Source of the DNA: Clostridiaceae bacterium
GTDB lineage: Bacteria; Bacillota_I; Bacilli_A; Erysipelotrichales; Coprobacillaceae
Direction of reading: 5' to 3'
Assembly: GCA_902363625.1 (NCBI GenBank)
Contig: CABJAS010000004.1
Location: 1 to 64,000, forward strand
DNA: 64,000 nucleotides
Part shown: in pieces, positions 33,631 through 42,417 of the stretch
Layout: each line of letters opens with the position of its first letter
Numbering within the stretch: the stretch's first letter is position 1
Program-made: the position numbers and the translations under genes
Notes under the pieces: generated by a model
Databases searched by the model: none
What the model was told of the DNA's origin: nothing
Seen by the model: the letters and a program-made list of their open reading frames with translations, nothing else

Positions 33631-34311
33631 ATGCGTATAAACAATTTGAGTTTAAATCACTTTAACATGAAAGCTAATTCCTTTAGTTATCAGCCATTAA
33701 ACATAGCTAGAGCGGTTTTTCAGCCAGATAGGAGTATTTATCCAATTCTCGGAGAACTGAACCTTAAACCTAAAAAAATGACAATGATTGCAGAGTTTAA
33801 AAGTAAATTGGATATATCTAATTTCATTGCTGAATTGCTCAATCATAAAGTAAATATATTTGATATAGACGATGGCTTTATATATAAAATTTACCTACAA
33901 GAAGTGAATAACAGTGTAACTGAATATTGGCAAGGGTGGTATAGACTATCCTTGCCGGTTCTAGTTATTCAATGCGGTCATGAGCAAAAATATACATTAG
34001 CTGAAGAAAAAAATTTAATTGTAAATATAGGAAATTATAAATGTGACTGTATCTATACGATATTGCCACTTAGAAATTTAGAGAGTTTAACAGTTGATCA
34101 AATCACAATTAAAAATTTAATAGCAGGCAATCAAATCGTACTTAATGGAGAACTTAAAAAGGTGTATTCAGAAACTGAACCTAATAAATACAGTGATTGT
34201 ACTTTTGGGAATAATTTATTTCCAAAACTTGATCCCGGTCTTAATACTATCTTTATAAGCAATCCTACAGATGTAAAAATAAATCTGAGTTTTACCCCAA
34301 TATTTATCTAA
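33631..34311 (+). CDS. Distal tail protein (Dit-like)
   Basis: 226 aa after the tape measure gene. N-terminal PLNIARAVFQPDRSIYPILGEL, and a C-terminal galectin-like beta region (LRNLESLTVDQITIKNL, NLFPKLDPGLNTIFI) as in siphovirus Dit proteins that form the baseplate hub. Confidence 0.8.
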   Translation: MRINNLSLNHFNMKANSFSYQPLNIARAVFQPDRSIYPILGELNLKPKKMTMIAEFKSKLDISNFIAELLNHKVNIFDIDDGFIYKIYLQEVNNSVTEYWQGWYRLSLPVLVIQCGHEQKYTLAEEKNLIVNIGNYKCDCIYTILPLRNLESLTVDQITIKNLIAGNQIVLNGELKKVYSETEPNKYSDCTFGNNLFPKLDPGLNTIFISNPTDVKINLSFTPIFI

Positions 34312-34323
34312 GGAGGCGATATT

Positions 34324-36264
34324 ATGTTAGATATTTATACTGATTCAGGATGGCTTCCTGTTATTGACTATAAAGATTATTACACAGATTATGAATATGA
34401 TGGTACACAAGTGTTAAGTTTCGATTTACATGTTGATAGTGAATTTTTGCAATACATTAAAAACGAGGTTATAATTAGAAATGAAGATAACCTTTATGTA
34501 ATAAAAACAGTAAATAAAAGAAAAACACAATGTTCAGTTACAGCAGAATTATATATGGATGAGTGGAAAGAGAATAAACCCTATGCAGATACTCATAATG
34601 ATAGTCATTTTCAAACTAAGACTTTGTCAGAACTATTAGAGTATATCAAACCTAATGGATGGAAAATTATCAATAGTAATATTAGAGATATAAGAAGAAC
34701 ACCTGAGTTAAAAGATGCAACTCAGTATGATGTTCTTTTTAGTTTGCAAGAAACTTTTAAAGTCGTATATGAAATACGTAACATTGCAAAAGAAATCCTT
34801 GTAATAGATCCTGAAGGGAGTATTGATCGAGGATTATATATTACTCCTGAACTCAATCTTGACAGTATCGAATGGAAAGGAAACAGCAATAAATTTTGTA
34901 CACGTCTATATGCTTACGGAAAAGATAATCTTACATTCTCTAGTATTAACTCTGGGAAAGAATACGTTGAAAATAATGATTATACCAATAAGCTAGTATG
35001 CTTAACGTGGCGGGATGATCGATATACAGTAAAGGAAAACTTATTGGAGGATGCTAAGAAAAAGGTAAATGAAATGGCAGTGCCACTTATTTCATATTCA
35101 GTAACAATTAATGATCTAGCGGTGGTGAATGATGATTATAAATTTCTTGATTTTAGACTTTATGATAAGGTTCATACAATAATTGATAATCATATTTCTA
35201 TACTTCAAACAATAGTAAAATATCGAAAATATCACGAAACACCAGAAAAAAATGTGGTAACACTGTCATCAGAAGCGCAGAAACTTACTTCTAAGATTGA
35301 TAAGATATCAAATGTCTTTGGCGAAGACGGACAAAAGTTTAAAGGATCTATTTTACAACAAGCCCAACAAGCTGCAACTGAATTGATTAACAGTTGGGCG
35401 CAAAAGGGCTATATTTATATGACAGAAAACGAAATCTATATCTTAGATAAGTTACCGAAAGAGACAGCGAAATATTGCATCCGGATTAATCTTGGTGGGA
35501 TTGCTTTTAGTCAACAAGGCTGGCAAGGACCATATGTATCAGCGTGGACTATAGATGGTAAATTTAATGCTGATTTTATCACAGCAGGAACTTTAAAGGC
35601 GATTAATGTTGAAGGGGTTAATATAAAAGGTGGAACCATTACCGGAGAGACAGCTATCAATGTTGGAACGGATTTGACTGTTGGTGATAATATTTATGTT
35701 GGGCAGAATCAAGATTCTGAGTATGCTGGGAGAAAGTATATCAACTTTTTAAAAGATATAGGTATTCGATTCTCTAAAATTGGTGAGAATGGATCGATAC
35801 GTATTTTAGGAAAAGGATCAGCATCTTTATCAAATCAATTTGGAGGATATAATACAGTAGTAGATGCAAACATAGAGACTATTTATTTGGATGTTTATGA
35901 TAGTAATGGGCAACTGAAAAATATGTTTCACGTGAGTAAGGATAATACTTTTAGTAGTTATCAAATTACTGTTACTTCTGATAAACGCCTTAAAGAAAAT
36001 ATAACTGATACCCATTTAGAAGATTTGATTGATAGAGTAAAGATTAAACAATTTGATTATATAAGTGGTCAAAAAAATAAAATTGGAGTGATTGCGCAAG
36101 ATTTTATCGGAGATCCTTTTGAAAAGTATGTGTTGTCGCAGGATGGAAATGGATATTATTCTGTAGATTACAGTGTATTATATTTAGCCGCTATACAGAA
36201 AGTGCAATCGTTAGAAAAACGCCTTGAAGCCTTAGAAAAACGATTAGAGGAGGTGATTAAATGA
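34324..36264 (+). CDS. Tail-associated protein with C-terminal S74 intramolecular chaperone
   Basis: 646 aa, perfect AAGGAGGCGAT upstream. The N-terminal part (about 1-330) is a Tal/gp18-like baseplate hub. The central part (about 350-540) holds beta-solenoid-like repeats (FITAGTLKAINVEGVNIKG). The C-terminus (about 550-646) is an S74 peptidase/chaperone: VTSDKRLKENI with the catalytic Ser and Lys, IGVIAQDF, VDYSVLYLAAIQKVQSLEKRLEAL. It trimerises the fibre and usually cleaves itself off. Confidence 0.88.
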   Translation: MLDIYTDSGWLPVIDYKDYYTDYEYDGTQVLSFDLHVDSEFLQYIKNEVIIRNEDNLYVIKTVNKRKTQCSVTAELYMDEWKENKPYADTHNDSHFQTKTLSELLEYIKPNGWKIINSNIRDIRRTPELKDATQYDVLFSLQETFKVVYEIRNIAKEILVIDPEGSIDRGLYITPELNLDSIEWKGNSNKFCTRLYAYGKDNLTFSSINSGKEYVENNDYTNKLVCLTWRDDRYTVKENLLEDAKKKVNEMAVPLISYSVTINDLAVVNDDYKFLDFRLYDKVHTIIDNHISILQTIVKYRKYHETPEKNVVTLSSEAQKLTSKIDKISNVFGEDGQKFKGSILQQAQQAATELINSWAQKGYIYMTENEIYILDKLPKETAKYCIRINLGGIAFSQQGWQGPYVSAWTIDGKFNADFITAGTLKAINVEGVNIKGGTITGETAINVGTDLTVGDNIYVGQNQDSEYAGRKYINFLKDIGIRFSKIGENGSIRILGKGSASLSNQFGGYNTVVDANIETIYLDVYDSNGQLKNMFHVSKDNTFSSYQITVTSDKRLKENITDTHLEDLIDRVKIKQFDYISGQKNKIGVIAQDFIGDPFEKYVLSQDGNGYYSVDYSVLYLAAIQKVQSLEKRLEALEKRLEEVIK

Positions 36265-38105
36265 TTGTAGGAAAGATTAATCAAATAGGGGATTTCTTGA
36301 CAACAAATAACACCAACATTGCAAACCAGTATGCAGAGAATTTACAGTTAGAAGTTTCCTTCGATGGTAAATATGATGATTATAGTTGGCTATGGTTTTG
36401 CGGTTATAGTTATCAACAGCCTAAAGCAGTGCCTATTCTGTTCGACAGTACAACCAGCTTAATAACCTTACCGGCGGAAGCCTTTAAACACGATGGTCCC
36501 TTGTATGTGCAAGCTGCCGTTATAAAAGAGGGAGTTAAGTTTACATTAGAACCGGTAAAGTTTTGTATTGGGCAATCTTTAAAGCAAGACTTCATCAAAC
36601 ATGGTTCTACAGAAACGGAAATCCTACAGGCTCTTATTAAGGAAATCGTTAAAAATGAATATGATACACCATTACAGGAATTGATCACAGAAGCTGGCAA
36701 ACAACAGGAGAAAGCGGAGGAGCAACAAGAGATAGTTTCTGATCTTATTTTGACAGAACAAGAATACCAAAAACAGGAAGCCATTCGGGTTGAAAATGAA
36801 AACAAACGTATTGAAAATGAAAATCAGCGCAAGGCTGATGAAATAACACGTCTTGAGAGTGAAACGAATCGTATTACTAAAGAGAATGAACGTATTATTT
36901 CAGAAGCCGAGCGAGTAACCACCGAAAATGAACGTCTTGTTTCAGAGGCCCAACGTAAAGAAGAGGAGGAAACTAGACTTGCAAATGAAGCGGTTCGAGC
37001 AACTAAGGAAAATGAGCGTGAAGCCAGTGAAAATGAACGAATAGACAGTGAAAACACTCGTAACTCTAAAGAAAGTGAGCGTATTGAAAACGAACGTCTT
37101 AGGGAAGAAAAAGAAGTACTTCGCATTACTAAAGAAAACGAACGTATTGCAAATGAAACGGTACGTATAGAAAATGAATCAGAACGTCAGACAATCTCAG
37201 CCGAAGCAATAACTAAAGCACAAAATGCTACAAATAATGCAAATGCTGCTGCAGAGGAAGCTAGAAACGCTGTGCGGGATTTCTCTGATACTGTAATTAG
37301 TTTTTCGCACGCCGGACAATTAGAAAATATACAGAGTGGTGAACAATTAAAGGTTTTGTTTAGTAAGATAGAAAAATATTATGATTATTTAGTTCCAACA
37401 GGAGTGATTAATCAATTTACCGGAGAGATTCCCCCTAATGGGTATTTATTATGTCAAGGGCAAGCAGTTAGTCGCACTGATTATATAGATTTGTTTAATG
37501 TTATTGGTTCTAAATATGGAGCAGGGGATGGAAGTACAACCTTTAATATTCCGGATTTAAGAGGGCGTGTGCCAGTGGGATTAAATCCTTCAGATAATGA
37601 TTTTAAAACATTAGGCTCAAAAGGCGGAGAAAAGGCACATACCTTAACTGCGCAAGAAATGCCCTCTCATAACCATTCTGCTACTCTTACGATAAATAGT
37701 GGGGGTGCCCACACGCATAGTGCCAGTAGCAACAATACAGGTGCTCATACACATTCTGTCAGTGGTAGTGCAGCAAGTGCTGGTGGACATTATCACGACA
37801 TGGATCAGTCAACGTTTAATAAATTAGATACTAAATATGGGTTAACAAATAGTGGTCCTGCTTACAATGATAGAGTTGTAGGACTGAACGGTTCCACATC
37901 CATTGGGACTAGAAGTGCAGGGGCACATACACATTCTGTCAGTGGGACAGCAACGAGTGCAGGAGGACATAGTCATACAATTACAGTTAATAGCGGTGGA
38001 GCCCACGCTCATACCGGTACCGTAAGTATTGGTAATACTGGCGGAGGACAGGCGCATAACAATATGCAGCCTTATATTGTTTTAAATTACATTATTAAAT
38101 ACTAG
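36261..38105 (+). CDS. Baseplate/receptor-binding protein: BppU-like head, long coiled coil, collar-domain tip
   Basis: 614 aa, overlapping the previous stop (AAATGA). Residues 1-120 resemble a BppU-like upper baseplate domain. Residues about 155-325 form an extraordinary coiled coil with 7- to 11-residue repeats based on R-x-x-x-E-N-E-R. Residues about 375-614 form a phage collar domain (TGVINQFTGEIPPNGYLLCQG, TTFNIPDLRGRVPVG) ending in a His-rich, repetitive GGAHTHS region that would bind metal ions at the fibre tip. Confidence 0.88.
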   Translation: MIVGKINQIGDFLTTNNTNIANQYAENLQLEVSFDGKYDDYSWLWFCGYSYQQPKAVPILFDSTTSLITLPAEAFKHDGPLYVQAAVIKEGVKFTLEPVKFCIGQSLKQDFIKHGSTETEILQALIKEIVKNEYDTPLQELITEAGKQQEKAEEQQEIVSDLILTEQEYQKQEAIRVENENKRIENENQRKADEITRLESETNRITKENERIISEAERVTTENERLVSEAQRKEEEETRLANEAVRATKENEREASENERIDSENTRNSKESERIENERLREEKEVLRITKENERIANETVRIENESERQTISAEAITKAQNATNNANAAAEEARNAVRDFSDTVISFSHAGQLENIQSGEQLKVLFSKIEKYYDYLVPTGVINQFTGEIPPNGYLLCQGQAVSRTDYIDLFNVIGSKYGAGDGSTTFNIPDLRGRVPVGLNPSDNDFKTLGSKGGEKAHTLTAQEMPSHNHSATLTINSGGAHTHSASSNNTGAHTHSVSGSAASAGGHYHDMDQSTFNKLDTKYGLTNSGPAYNDRVVGLNGSTSIGTRSAGAHTHSVSGTATSAGGHSHTITVNSGGAHAHTGTVSIGNTGGGQAHNNMQPYIVLNYIIKY

Positions 38106-38115
38106 GGGGATTAAA

Positions 38116-38376
38116 ATGATTATTCTTATTCAAAATCAGAAACGTGATACAGTCGTGAATTTGTGTGGTGATCTTTTGATTAAATATACAAATAAAAAAT
38201 ATGAAGTGTATCATAACAACACGCTTTTAGGAACTTATGAAGATAAAAATAAAGCTAACTGGATTTTTGAATTTTTAGCTACGTTACCCGATGCAGCCGT
38301 CCACAGGTTAGAAAAGGGAAAAAGAGTAATAGGAGTAGCGCCATCTAATCTAGAATTTATTCAAATGCCAGAATAG
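38116..38376 (+). CDS. Small phage tail-region protein, 86 aa
   Basis: Starts MIILIQNQKRDTVVNLCGDL; AGGGGG upstream. Beta-rich with LLGTYEDKNKANWIFEFLAT. It is in the baseplate/lysis interval; function unknown. Confidence 0.65.
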   Translation: MIILIQNQKRDTVVNLCGDLLIKYTNKKYEVYHNNTLLGTYEDKNKANWIFEFLATLPDAAVHRLEKGKRVIGVAPSNLEFIQMPE

Positions 38377-38387
38377 GAGGGGTTGAA

Positions 38388-38687
38388 ATGGAATTTACAC
38401 CCGTAGATGAAAACGAATTAGATGTAGTATTGCAATTAAATGCAGATAATCGGATTATTGCGATGGACTGTGCGTATTTGGAAACAGACATCATCATAAA
38501 ACTTAAAAGAAAAGATTTGCCGTTACCTTATTTAGAGTTTGCAAGAACTATGGATTTATATAAAGTTATTAATGGTGAATTTATAATGTCACCATATGAG
38601 GAAGAACCCACATTAGAAGAAATTCAGAACGACTTCAACATCGATGTAGACTATCGCTTATCATGTTTAGAATTAGGATTAGTTTAA
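38388..38687 (+). CDS. Small acidic phage protein, 99 aa
   Basis: Acidic, MEFTPVDENELDVVLQLNAD; AGGAGGGG upstream. It lies between the receptor-binding gene and an XkdX-like ORF, so it may be a fibre accessory protein. Not recognised. Confidence 0.62.
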   Translation: MEFTPVDENELDVVLQLNADNRIIAMDCAYLETDIIIKLKRKDLPLPYLEFARTMDLYKVINGEFIMSPYEEEPTLEEIQNDFNIDVDYRLSCLELGLV

Positions 38688-38703
38688 ATTTAGGAGGATA
38701 AAA

Positions 38704-38871
38704 ATGAATACGTTTGAAATGTTAAAGAAAGCAATTACAGCAAAGAAAAACCGAGGAAGCCTAACAGAGAAATACATCCAGGACACGCAAAGCAAAATGG
38801 ATGTTTTTTTAATGGCGGATCGTATTAGTGAAGAACAGTATACAGAATTAAACACTATGCTAGAAGGGTAA
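38704..38871 (+). CDS. XkdX-like small phage protein, 55 aa
   Basis: ATG at 38704 after TAGGAGG. Short and helical: MNTFEMLKKAITAKKNRGSL, then SEEQYTELNTMLEG. The size, position before the holin, and the EEQYTEL end resemble XkdX-type proteins. A terminator follows. Confidence 0.6.
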   Translation: MNTFEMLKKAITAKKNRGSLTEKYIQDTQSKMDVFLMADRISEEQYTELNTMLEG

Positions 38872-38877
38872 ATTAAT

Positions 38878-38911
38878 TAAGGATTCGGCCAATATCGAAT
38901 CCTTTTATTTT
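38878..38911 (+). terminator. Terminator before the lysis genes
   Basis: AAGGATTCG pairs with CGAATCCTT over GCCAATAT, followed by TTATTTT. Confidence 0.8.
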
Positions 38912-38929
38912 AGAAAAGGAATGAGGGAA

Positions 38930-39388
38930 ATGAAAAGAATGGATAAGGTTAAAGTATTTGTCAGCGCAGTATGCAGCGCCTTTTTTAGTTTCTTTGGATT
39001 ATTAGCTATCCCTATCTTATTATTGGTGGGATGTAACCTAATTGATTGGGGAACTGGTCTAATGGCAGCTTATTGTCGCGGAGAGAAAGTAACAAGCGAA
39101 AAGTCACTAGGCGGAATCGCCAAAAAGATTGTGATGTATATCTTGGTCTTTGTAGGGTTTGTGATCGATATGTTAATTGCATATGTAACAAAGAATATGT
39201 CGATTGCCTTGAATTTGCCTAATATAGTGGCTTGCATTATTTGTGTGTGGTTAGTGTTAAATGAATTAATTAGCATTACTGAAAATTGCGAAGATATCGG
39301 AGTTAGCATTCCTTTTTTAAGCCCTATTGTTAAGCTGATCAAAGGAAAAATTGAAGAAACAGTAAAAATTGAAAGTGAGGAAAAATAA
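38930..39388 (+). CDS. Phage holin (TcdE/Cph1 type)
   Basis: 152 aa; the ATG at 38930 gives the best spacing to AAAAGGA. Several hydrophobic helices (AVCSAFFSFFGLLAIPILLLVG, MYILVFVGFVIDMLIAYV, NIVACIICVWLVLNEL) surround the family motif CNLIDWGTGLMAA..RGEKVTSEKSLGGI, with a highly charged C-terminus (KGKIEETVKIESEEK). It opens the membrane so that the endolysin next door reaches the wall. Confidence 0.88.
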   Translation: MKRMDKVKVFVSAVCSAFFSFFGLLAIPILLLVGCNLIDWGTGLMAAYCRGEKVTSEKSLGGIAKKIVMYILVFVGFVIDMLIAYVTKNMSIALNLPNIVACIICVWLVLNELISITENCEDIGVSIPFLSPIVKLIKGKIEETVKIESEEK

Positions 39389-39389
39389 T

Positions 39390-40430
39390 ATGTTATATGG
39401 AATCGATATTGCAAGTTACCAAGAAAGTTTAGATCTTAGTCATATCAGCTTTGATTTTGCGATCGTAAAGGCTACGGAAGGAACAGGATATATTAATCCT
39501 AGTTGCGACAAGCATGTTCAGCAAGCCTTAAATCTAGGTAAAAAACTAGGCTTTTACCATTATGCTCAAAATGCTAATAACAGCGCACAGGCTGAAGCAG
39601 ACTATTTCATCAGCAATACAAAAGGCTATTTTGGTAAAGGTATTCCGGTATTAGATTGGGAAGAACAAACATCCGATGTGGCTTGGGCATTAGAATGGCT
39701 TCAGGTGGTAGAGCAAGCAACAGGAGTAAAACCCATGATTTATATGTCTGAAAGCGTAGTGAATGCCTACGATTGGAGTAGCGTTGCCAACGCCGGATAT
39801 GGCTTGTGGGTGGCAAAGTATGCAGATTATGACCTAGACTATAATTATGATATGACCAATGCCGGAGCAGAGCCAAAAGTTAACTATTGGCCGTTTTATG
39901 CAATGTGGCAATTTACATCTTCGGGGCATTTAGACGGGTACACAGGTAACTTGGATTGTAATGTTTTCTACGGTGATGAAGCTGCTTGGGACAAATACGC
40001 AGGAACATCAAATAACGTTGCAGATCAACCATCAGAACCAATGCCGGCACCACAACAAACATTAAAGCACCGCGTTGGAGAATATGTTTATTTCGGAAGC
40101 TGCTATGCTTCATCTACTGCTAAAGTTGGCTGGCCGCCTAACGGTGAAGCGCTAGTGCCGGATATTAAAGAAGGAACAATTACAGCCATTTATGATGGAA
40201 CCAATAATCCTTATTTGATTAATGGCGGTATGTGTTTTGTAAATGACGGTGATATTAGAGAGAATACAGAAAATCCGGATGGACAATACATTGTGCAGGC
40301 AGGTGATACTTTATGGGATATTGCCGGCAGTCAATTAGGCGATCCTACAAGATATCGAGACATCATGTTATGGAATGGTTTAAGTAGTGATACTATTTAT
40401 CCGGGACAAGTTTTAATTATTAAGGAGTAG
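39390..40430 (+). CDS. Endolysin: GH25 muramidase with SH3-like and LysM domains
   Basis: 346 aa; ATG at 39390 after GAGGAAAAAT. The GH25 lysozyme (about 1-205) shows GIDIASYQ with a catalytic Asp, FAIVKATEGTGYINP and VLDWEE with acidic residues. A middle segment (about 225-295, HRVGEYVYFGSCYASS) may be an SH3-like wall-binding unit. The C-terminal LysM (about 300-346) reads YIVQAGDTLWDIAGSQLG..YPGQVLIIKE. No signal peptide, so release depends on the holin. Confidence 0.92.
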   Translation: MLYGIDIASYQESLDLSHISFDFAIVKATEGTGYINPSCDKHVQQALNLGKKLGFYHYAQNANNSAQAEADYFISNTKGYFGKGIPVLDWEEQTSDVAWALEWLQVVEQATGVKPMIYMSESVVNAYDWSSVANAGYGLWVAKYADYDLDYNYDMTNAGAEPKVNYWPFYAMWQFTSSGHLDGYTGNLDCNVFYGDEAAWDKYAGTSNNVADQPSEPMPAPQQTLKHRVGEYVYFGSCYASSTAKVGWPPNGEALVPDIKEGTITAIYDGTNNPYLINGGMCFVNDGDIRENTENPDGQYIVQAGDTLWDIAGSQLGDPTRYRDIMLWNGLSSDTIYPGQVLIIKE

Positions 40431-40436
40431 CATTTT

Positions 40437-40625
40437 ATGGAGAACTTACCCGAAGTAATACTGGTTAGTAACGCAAAATGTATAGATGGTACACCAGTTA
40501 GTTTTGCTTGCTTTTTAAAAGCTGTTTATCTCACGGAAATTAAAAACCACACTTGTGTAATAAAGTGTGGGGATTGGGAACAAGAGATTAATTTAGATCA
40601 GATTAGAGAATATGTAAAAGAGTAA
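40437..40625 (+). CDS. Small phage protein after the endolysin, 62 aa
   Basis: Begins MENLPEVILVSNAKCIDGTP, AAGGAG upstream. Beta-rich. It is the last gene of the rightward late operon. Function unknown. Confidence 0.6.
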   Translation: MENLPEVILVSNAKCIDGTPVSFACFLKAVYLTEIKNHTCVIKCGDWEQEINLDQIREYVKE

Positions 40626-40629
40626 ATCA

Positions 40630-40667
40630 AAACCCTAGGTCCTTAATTGGACTTAGGGTTGTTTTTT
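40630..40667 (+). terminator. Late operon terminator
   Basis: AACCCTAGGTCC pairs with GGACTTAGGGTT over TTAATT, followed by GTTTTTTA. The stem is long (12 bp with one mismatch), a strong end for the late transcript. Confidence 0.85.
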
Positions 40668-40677
40668 AGTAGATAAG

Positions 40678-40761
40678 CTATTTTTTCTTTTTAAAAATAT
40701 AACAAATTATTATAATCACGATGATTATTATCAATAAAGAAGTTATAAATAAATTAAACAT
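40678..40761 (-). CDS. 27-aa hydrophobic peptide, possible membrane toxin or accessory
   Basis: A 27-codon reverse ORF: MFNLFITSLLIIIIVIIIIC followed by YIF and four lysines. One transmembrane helix with a positively charged end, like type I toxin peptides or small membrane effectors. It begins 6 bases after the stop of the secreted protein gene, so it is probably co-transcribed. No good ribosome binding site is visible, so it could depend on coupling or be non-coding. Confidence 0.4.
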   Translation of the reverse strand: MFNLFITSLLIIIIVIIIICYIFKKKK

Positions 40762-40767
40762 ATTTTA

Positions 40768-41334
40768 TTACATGCGCCAAGTAGTTCTAACTTGGCCAGC
40801 AGTGTTTACTTCAAAGTTTAGATACCCAGCAAAACTACCCCCAATACCCGCTAATGTACTTGCGTAGAATGTAAAACTTGCTTTTCTACTATTGTATTGT
40901 AAATTTTGATTGCTAAGGTTCATTCCTAATACACTGTAATATAAATCATAAGCATTCACAATATCACCGTGATTTAAATCTACTTTATACTCTATAACGT
41001 TCACAAGTTCTGTTTGTCTTACAACAGCTGTCCAAGCCCATTGAGGAATATATCCAGCACTCCATCCGGTATCCCCATTAGAAAAAGTCGAGACTATAGG
41101 TGTTTTTTCTAGGATAGTGATTTCAATAGTTCTATTATTTTCAGCATCTTTATATAAAGTAATCGTTTGTCCAACCTCTGCTTCGTTTATATCAACAGTT
41201 GCTTCACCGTTTGTAGGGGTGTATATTGTTTCCTTTAAGTCAGTAGATTCTGATGCGTTAACTGGTATTGCCAATACCCCAGCTGTCATACATAAACTCA
41301 TTGCTAAGACTAATAGTCTTTTAATTTTTTTCAT
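40768..41334 (-). CDS. Secreted protein in the prophage accessory region, 188 aa
   Basis: Clear Sec signal peptide (MKKIKRLLVLAMSLCMTAGV, cleavage near VNA-SES). The mature part is beta-rich with several Trp/Tyr residues (WSAGYIPQWAWTAVV). It is vaguely reminiscent of DUF5626-like secreted proteins. It is on the strand opposite to the late genes, right after the lysis module and before attR: the classic place of lysogenic-conversion genes. A GGAGA site precedes the ATG. Confidence 0.72.
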   Translation of the reverse strand: MKKIKRLLVLAMSLCMTAGVLAIPVNASESTDLKETIYTPTNGEATVDINEAEVGQTITLYKDAENNRTIEITILEKTPIVSTFSNGDTGWSAGYIPQWAWTAVVRQTELVNVIEYKVDLNHGDIVNAYDLYYSVLGMNLSNQNLQYNSRKASFTFYASTLAGIGGSFAGYLNFEVNTAGQVRTTWRM

Positions 41335-41731
41335 AATCAGTATCTCCTTTTAAATTTTCAAAACGAGACTTCACATTTCTGCTACTAGGAATTGTCAAAA
41401 TCGCTTATTATGTGCATTGGTGATACACCTCCCTAATATTTATATTTCTTTAAATCTATCTATATGTTAACATAGTTTCCCATAATATTGTTATTTTCTA
41501 AATGTAATGCAACAGTTTTTGAAAAAATCACTGAATGTAAACGGTAACATAATAAAATAAAAAAATCTCCCATATAGAATGAGAGACGCAGATAGGTTCG
41601 CATAGAATTCTCTATCGCTACATTTTTATTATACTTTAGTTTTAAATTTTATTAAACTTAGTATGTTTTCTTTTTTGATAATATACTTTATAATTAGCTA
41701 TAGAAATTATTAGTATACTGAGGGAGAAAAT
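41335..41731. other. Non-coding region with a possible leader ORF and small RNA
   Basis: About 400 bases without a solid gene. On the reverse strand a 10-codon ORF (41385-41417) has a strong GGGAGGTG site, upstream of the secreted-protein gene. Further right, a reverse-strand hairpin CTCTCAT/ATGGGAG followed by T6 (41562-41590) and a reverse -10 TATAAT (about 41632-41637) would define a structured RNA of about 75 nt. Both are tentative. Confidence 0.35.
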
Positions 41732-41989
41732 ATGGATTATATAAAATTAGAAGATTTAAGGGAAATAGTATTTTTAAACCTAATTCTATCTTTAGGAAAT
41801 TATGTAAAAGCTATAAGAGAAGATCCAACCAATATGGAAATATTAGAGTATTGTGAAGGTGTTGTGTACGGTCAATTAAAGGTAATACTTGATTTAAAGC
41901 TGATAACATCATATGATCTAAGCAACGTATATAGAACTATAACAGATTACAGGAATAATAAGATTGTGCCTAAGCCTTTACTGGTTTAG
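41732..41989 (+). CDS. Hypothetical phage accessory protein, 85 aa
   Basis: GAGGGAG precedes the ATG. Helical (MDYIKLEDLREIVFLNLILS, YCEGVVYGQLKVILDL). Its last codons form one arm of a terminator (GCCTAAGCC..GGTTTAGGC, then T6). Lies in the right accessory region of the prophage. Not recognised. Confidence 0.6.
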   Translation: MDYIKLEDLREIVFLNLILSLGNYVKAIREDPTNMEILEYCEGVVYGQLKVILDLKLITSYDLSNVYRTITDYRNNKIVPKPLLV

Positions 41990-42000
41990 GCTTTTTTGTT
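41969..42000 (+). terminator. Terminator at the end of the 85-aa gene
   Basis: GCCTAAGCC pairs with GGTTTAGGC across TTTACT with one wobble, followed by TTTTTTG. It includes the stop codon. Confidence 0.7.
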
Positions 42001-42074
42001 TATACACATCGATCTATTTACAAATACTGTGTTTAAGATTAATATTGTTTTTATATATAGTAGGAGGCGTAAAA

Positions 42075-42245
42075 ATGTATTTTAAGTGTAAGTGTGGGGA
42101 ATTAATAACAATCTTTGATGTATTCTACGAAGAGAACGGAAAGTTTAAGGCGTATTATTATCAATGCCCGGTGTGTGGATGTTGCCAGATAGCTATTCAT
42201 TATGCAGACGGAAAGACAAAAATTATAAAGGTATTTAAAAGATAA
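42075..42245 (+). CDS. Small zinc-ribbon protein, 56 aa
   Basis: The ATG at 42075 follows TAGGAGGCG. MYFKCKCGELITIFD, with CKCG and a later CPVCGCC, makes a zinc ribbon; the rest is beta-rich. It is the last prophage gene before attR. Confidence 0.65.
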   Translation: MYFKCKCGELITIFDVFYEENGKFKAYYYQCPVCGCCQIAIHYADGKTKIIKVFKR

Positions 42246-42287
42246 CTAGGTTCTGTAATTTTAAATGGTATCTATCCTTATTATTAT

Positions 42288-42327
42288 GGGAGTTCTATTT
42301 GTTATATTTAACTCCTAAAAAACTCCC
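42288..42327. promoter_or_regulatory. Candidate integrase arm-binding sites, right
   Basis: AACTCCT (42310-42316) and AACTCCC (42321-42327) are 11 bases apart, the same pattern as the pair near attL (4084-4101). An inverted copy, GGGAGTT, lies at 42288-42294. These look like arm sites of the attP region. Confidence 0.45.
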
Positions 42328-42417
42328 ATTTTAAATTTTATATTTATTTATATATCCTTTTATCATATATTTCCATTAGTATAATAAGCAAAATAGCTAT
42401 TTTTACATACGATTAAT

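Noticed and set aside
36824..37126. Reverse-strand ORF rich in Ser/Arg/Phe opposite the coiled coil
   Set aside because: It is a mirror of the repetitive forward coiled-coil codons, without start signals; a shadow of the real gene.
37680..38060. Possible CRISPR-like or satellite repeats in the collar region
   Set aside because: The repeated GGTGCCCACACGCAT-like units encode the His-rich protein repeats; they are coding, irregularly spaced and have no spacers.
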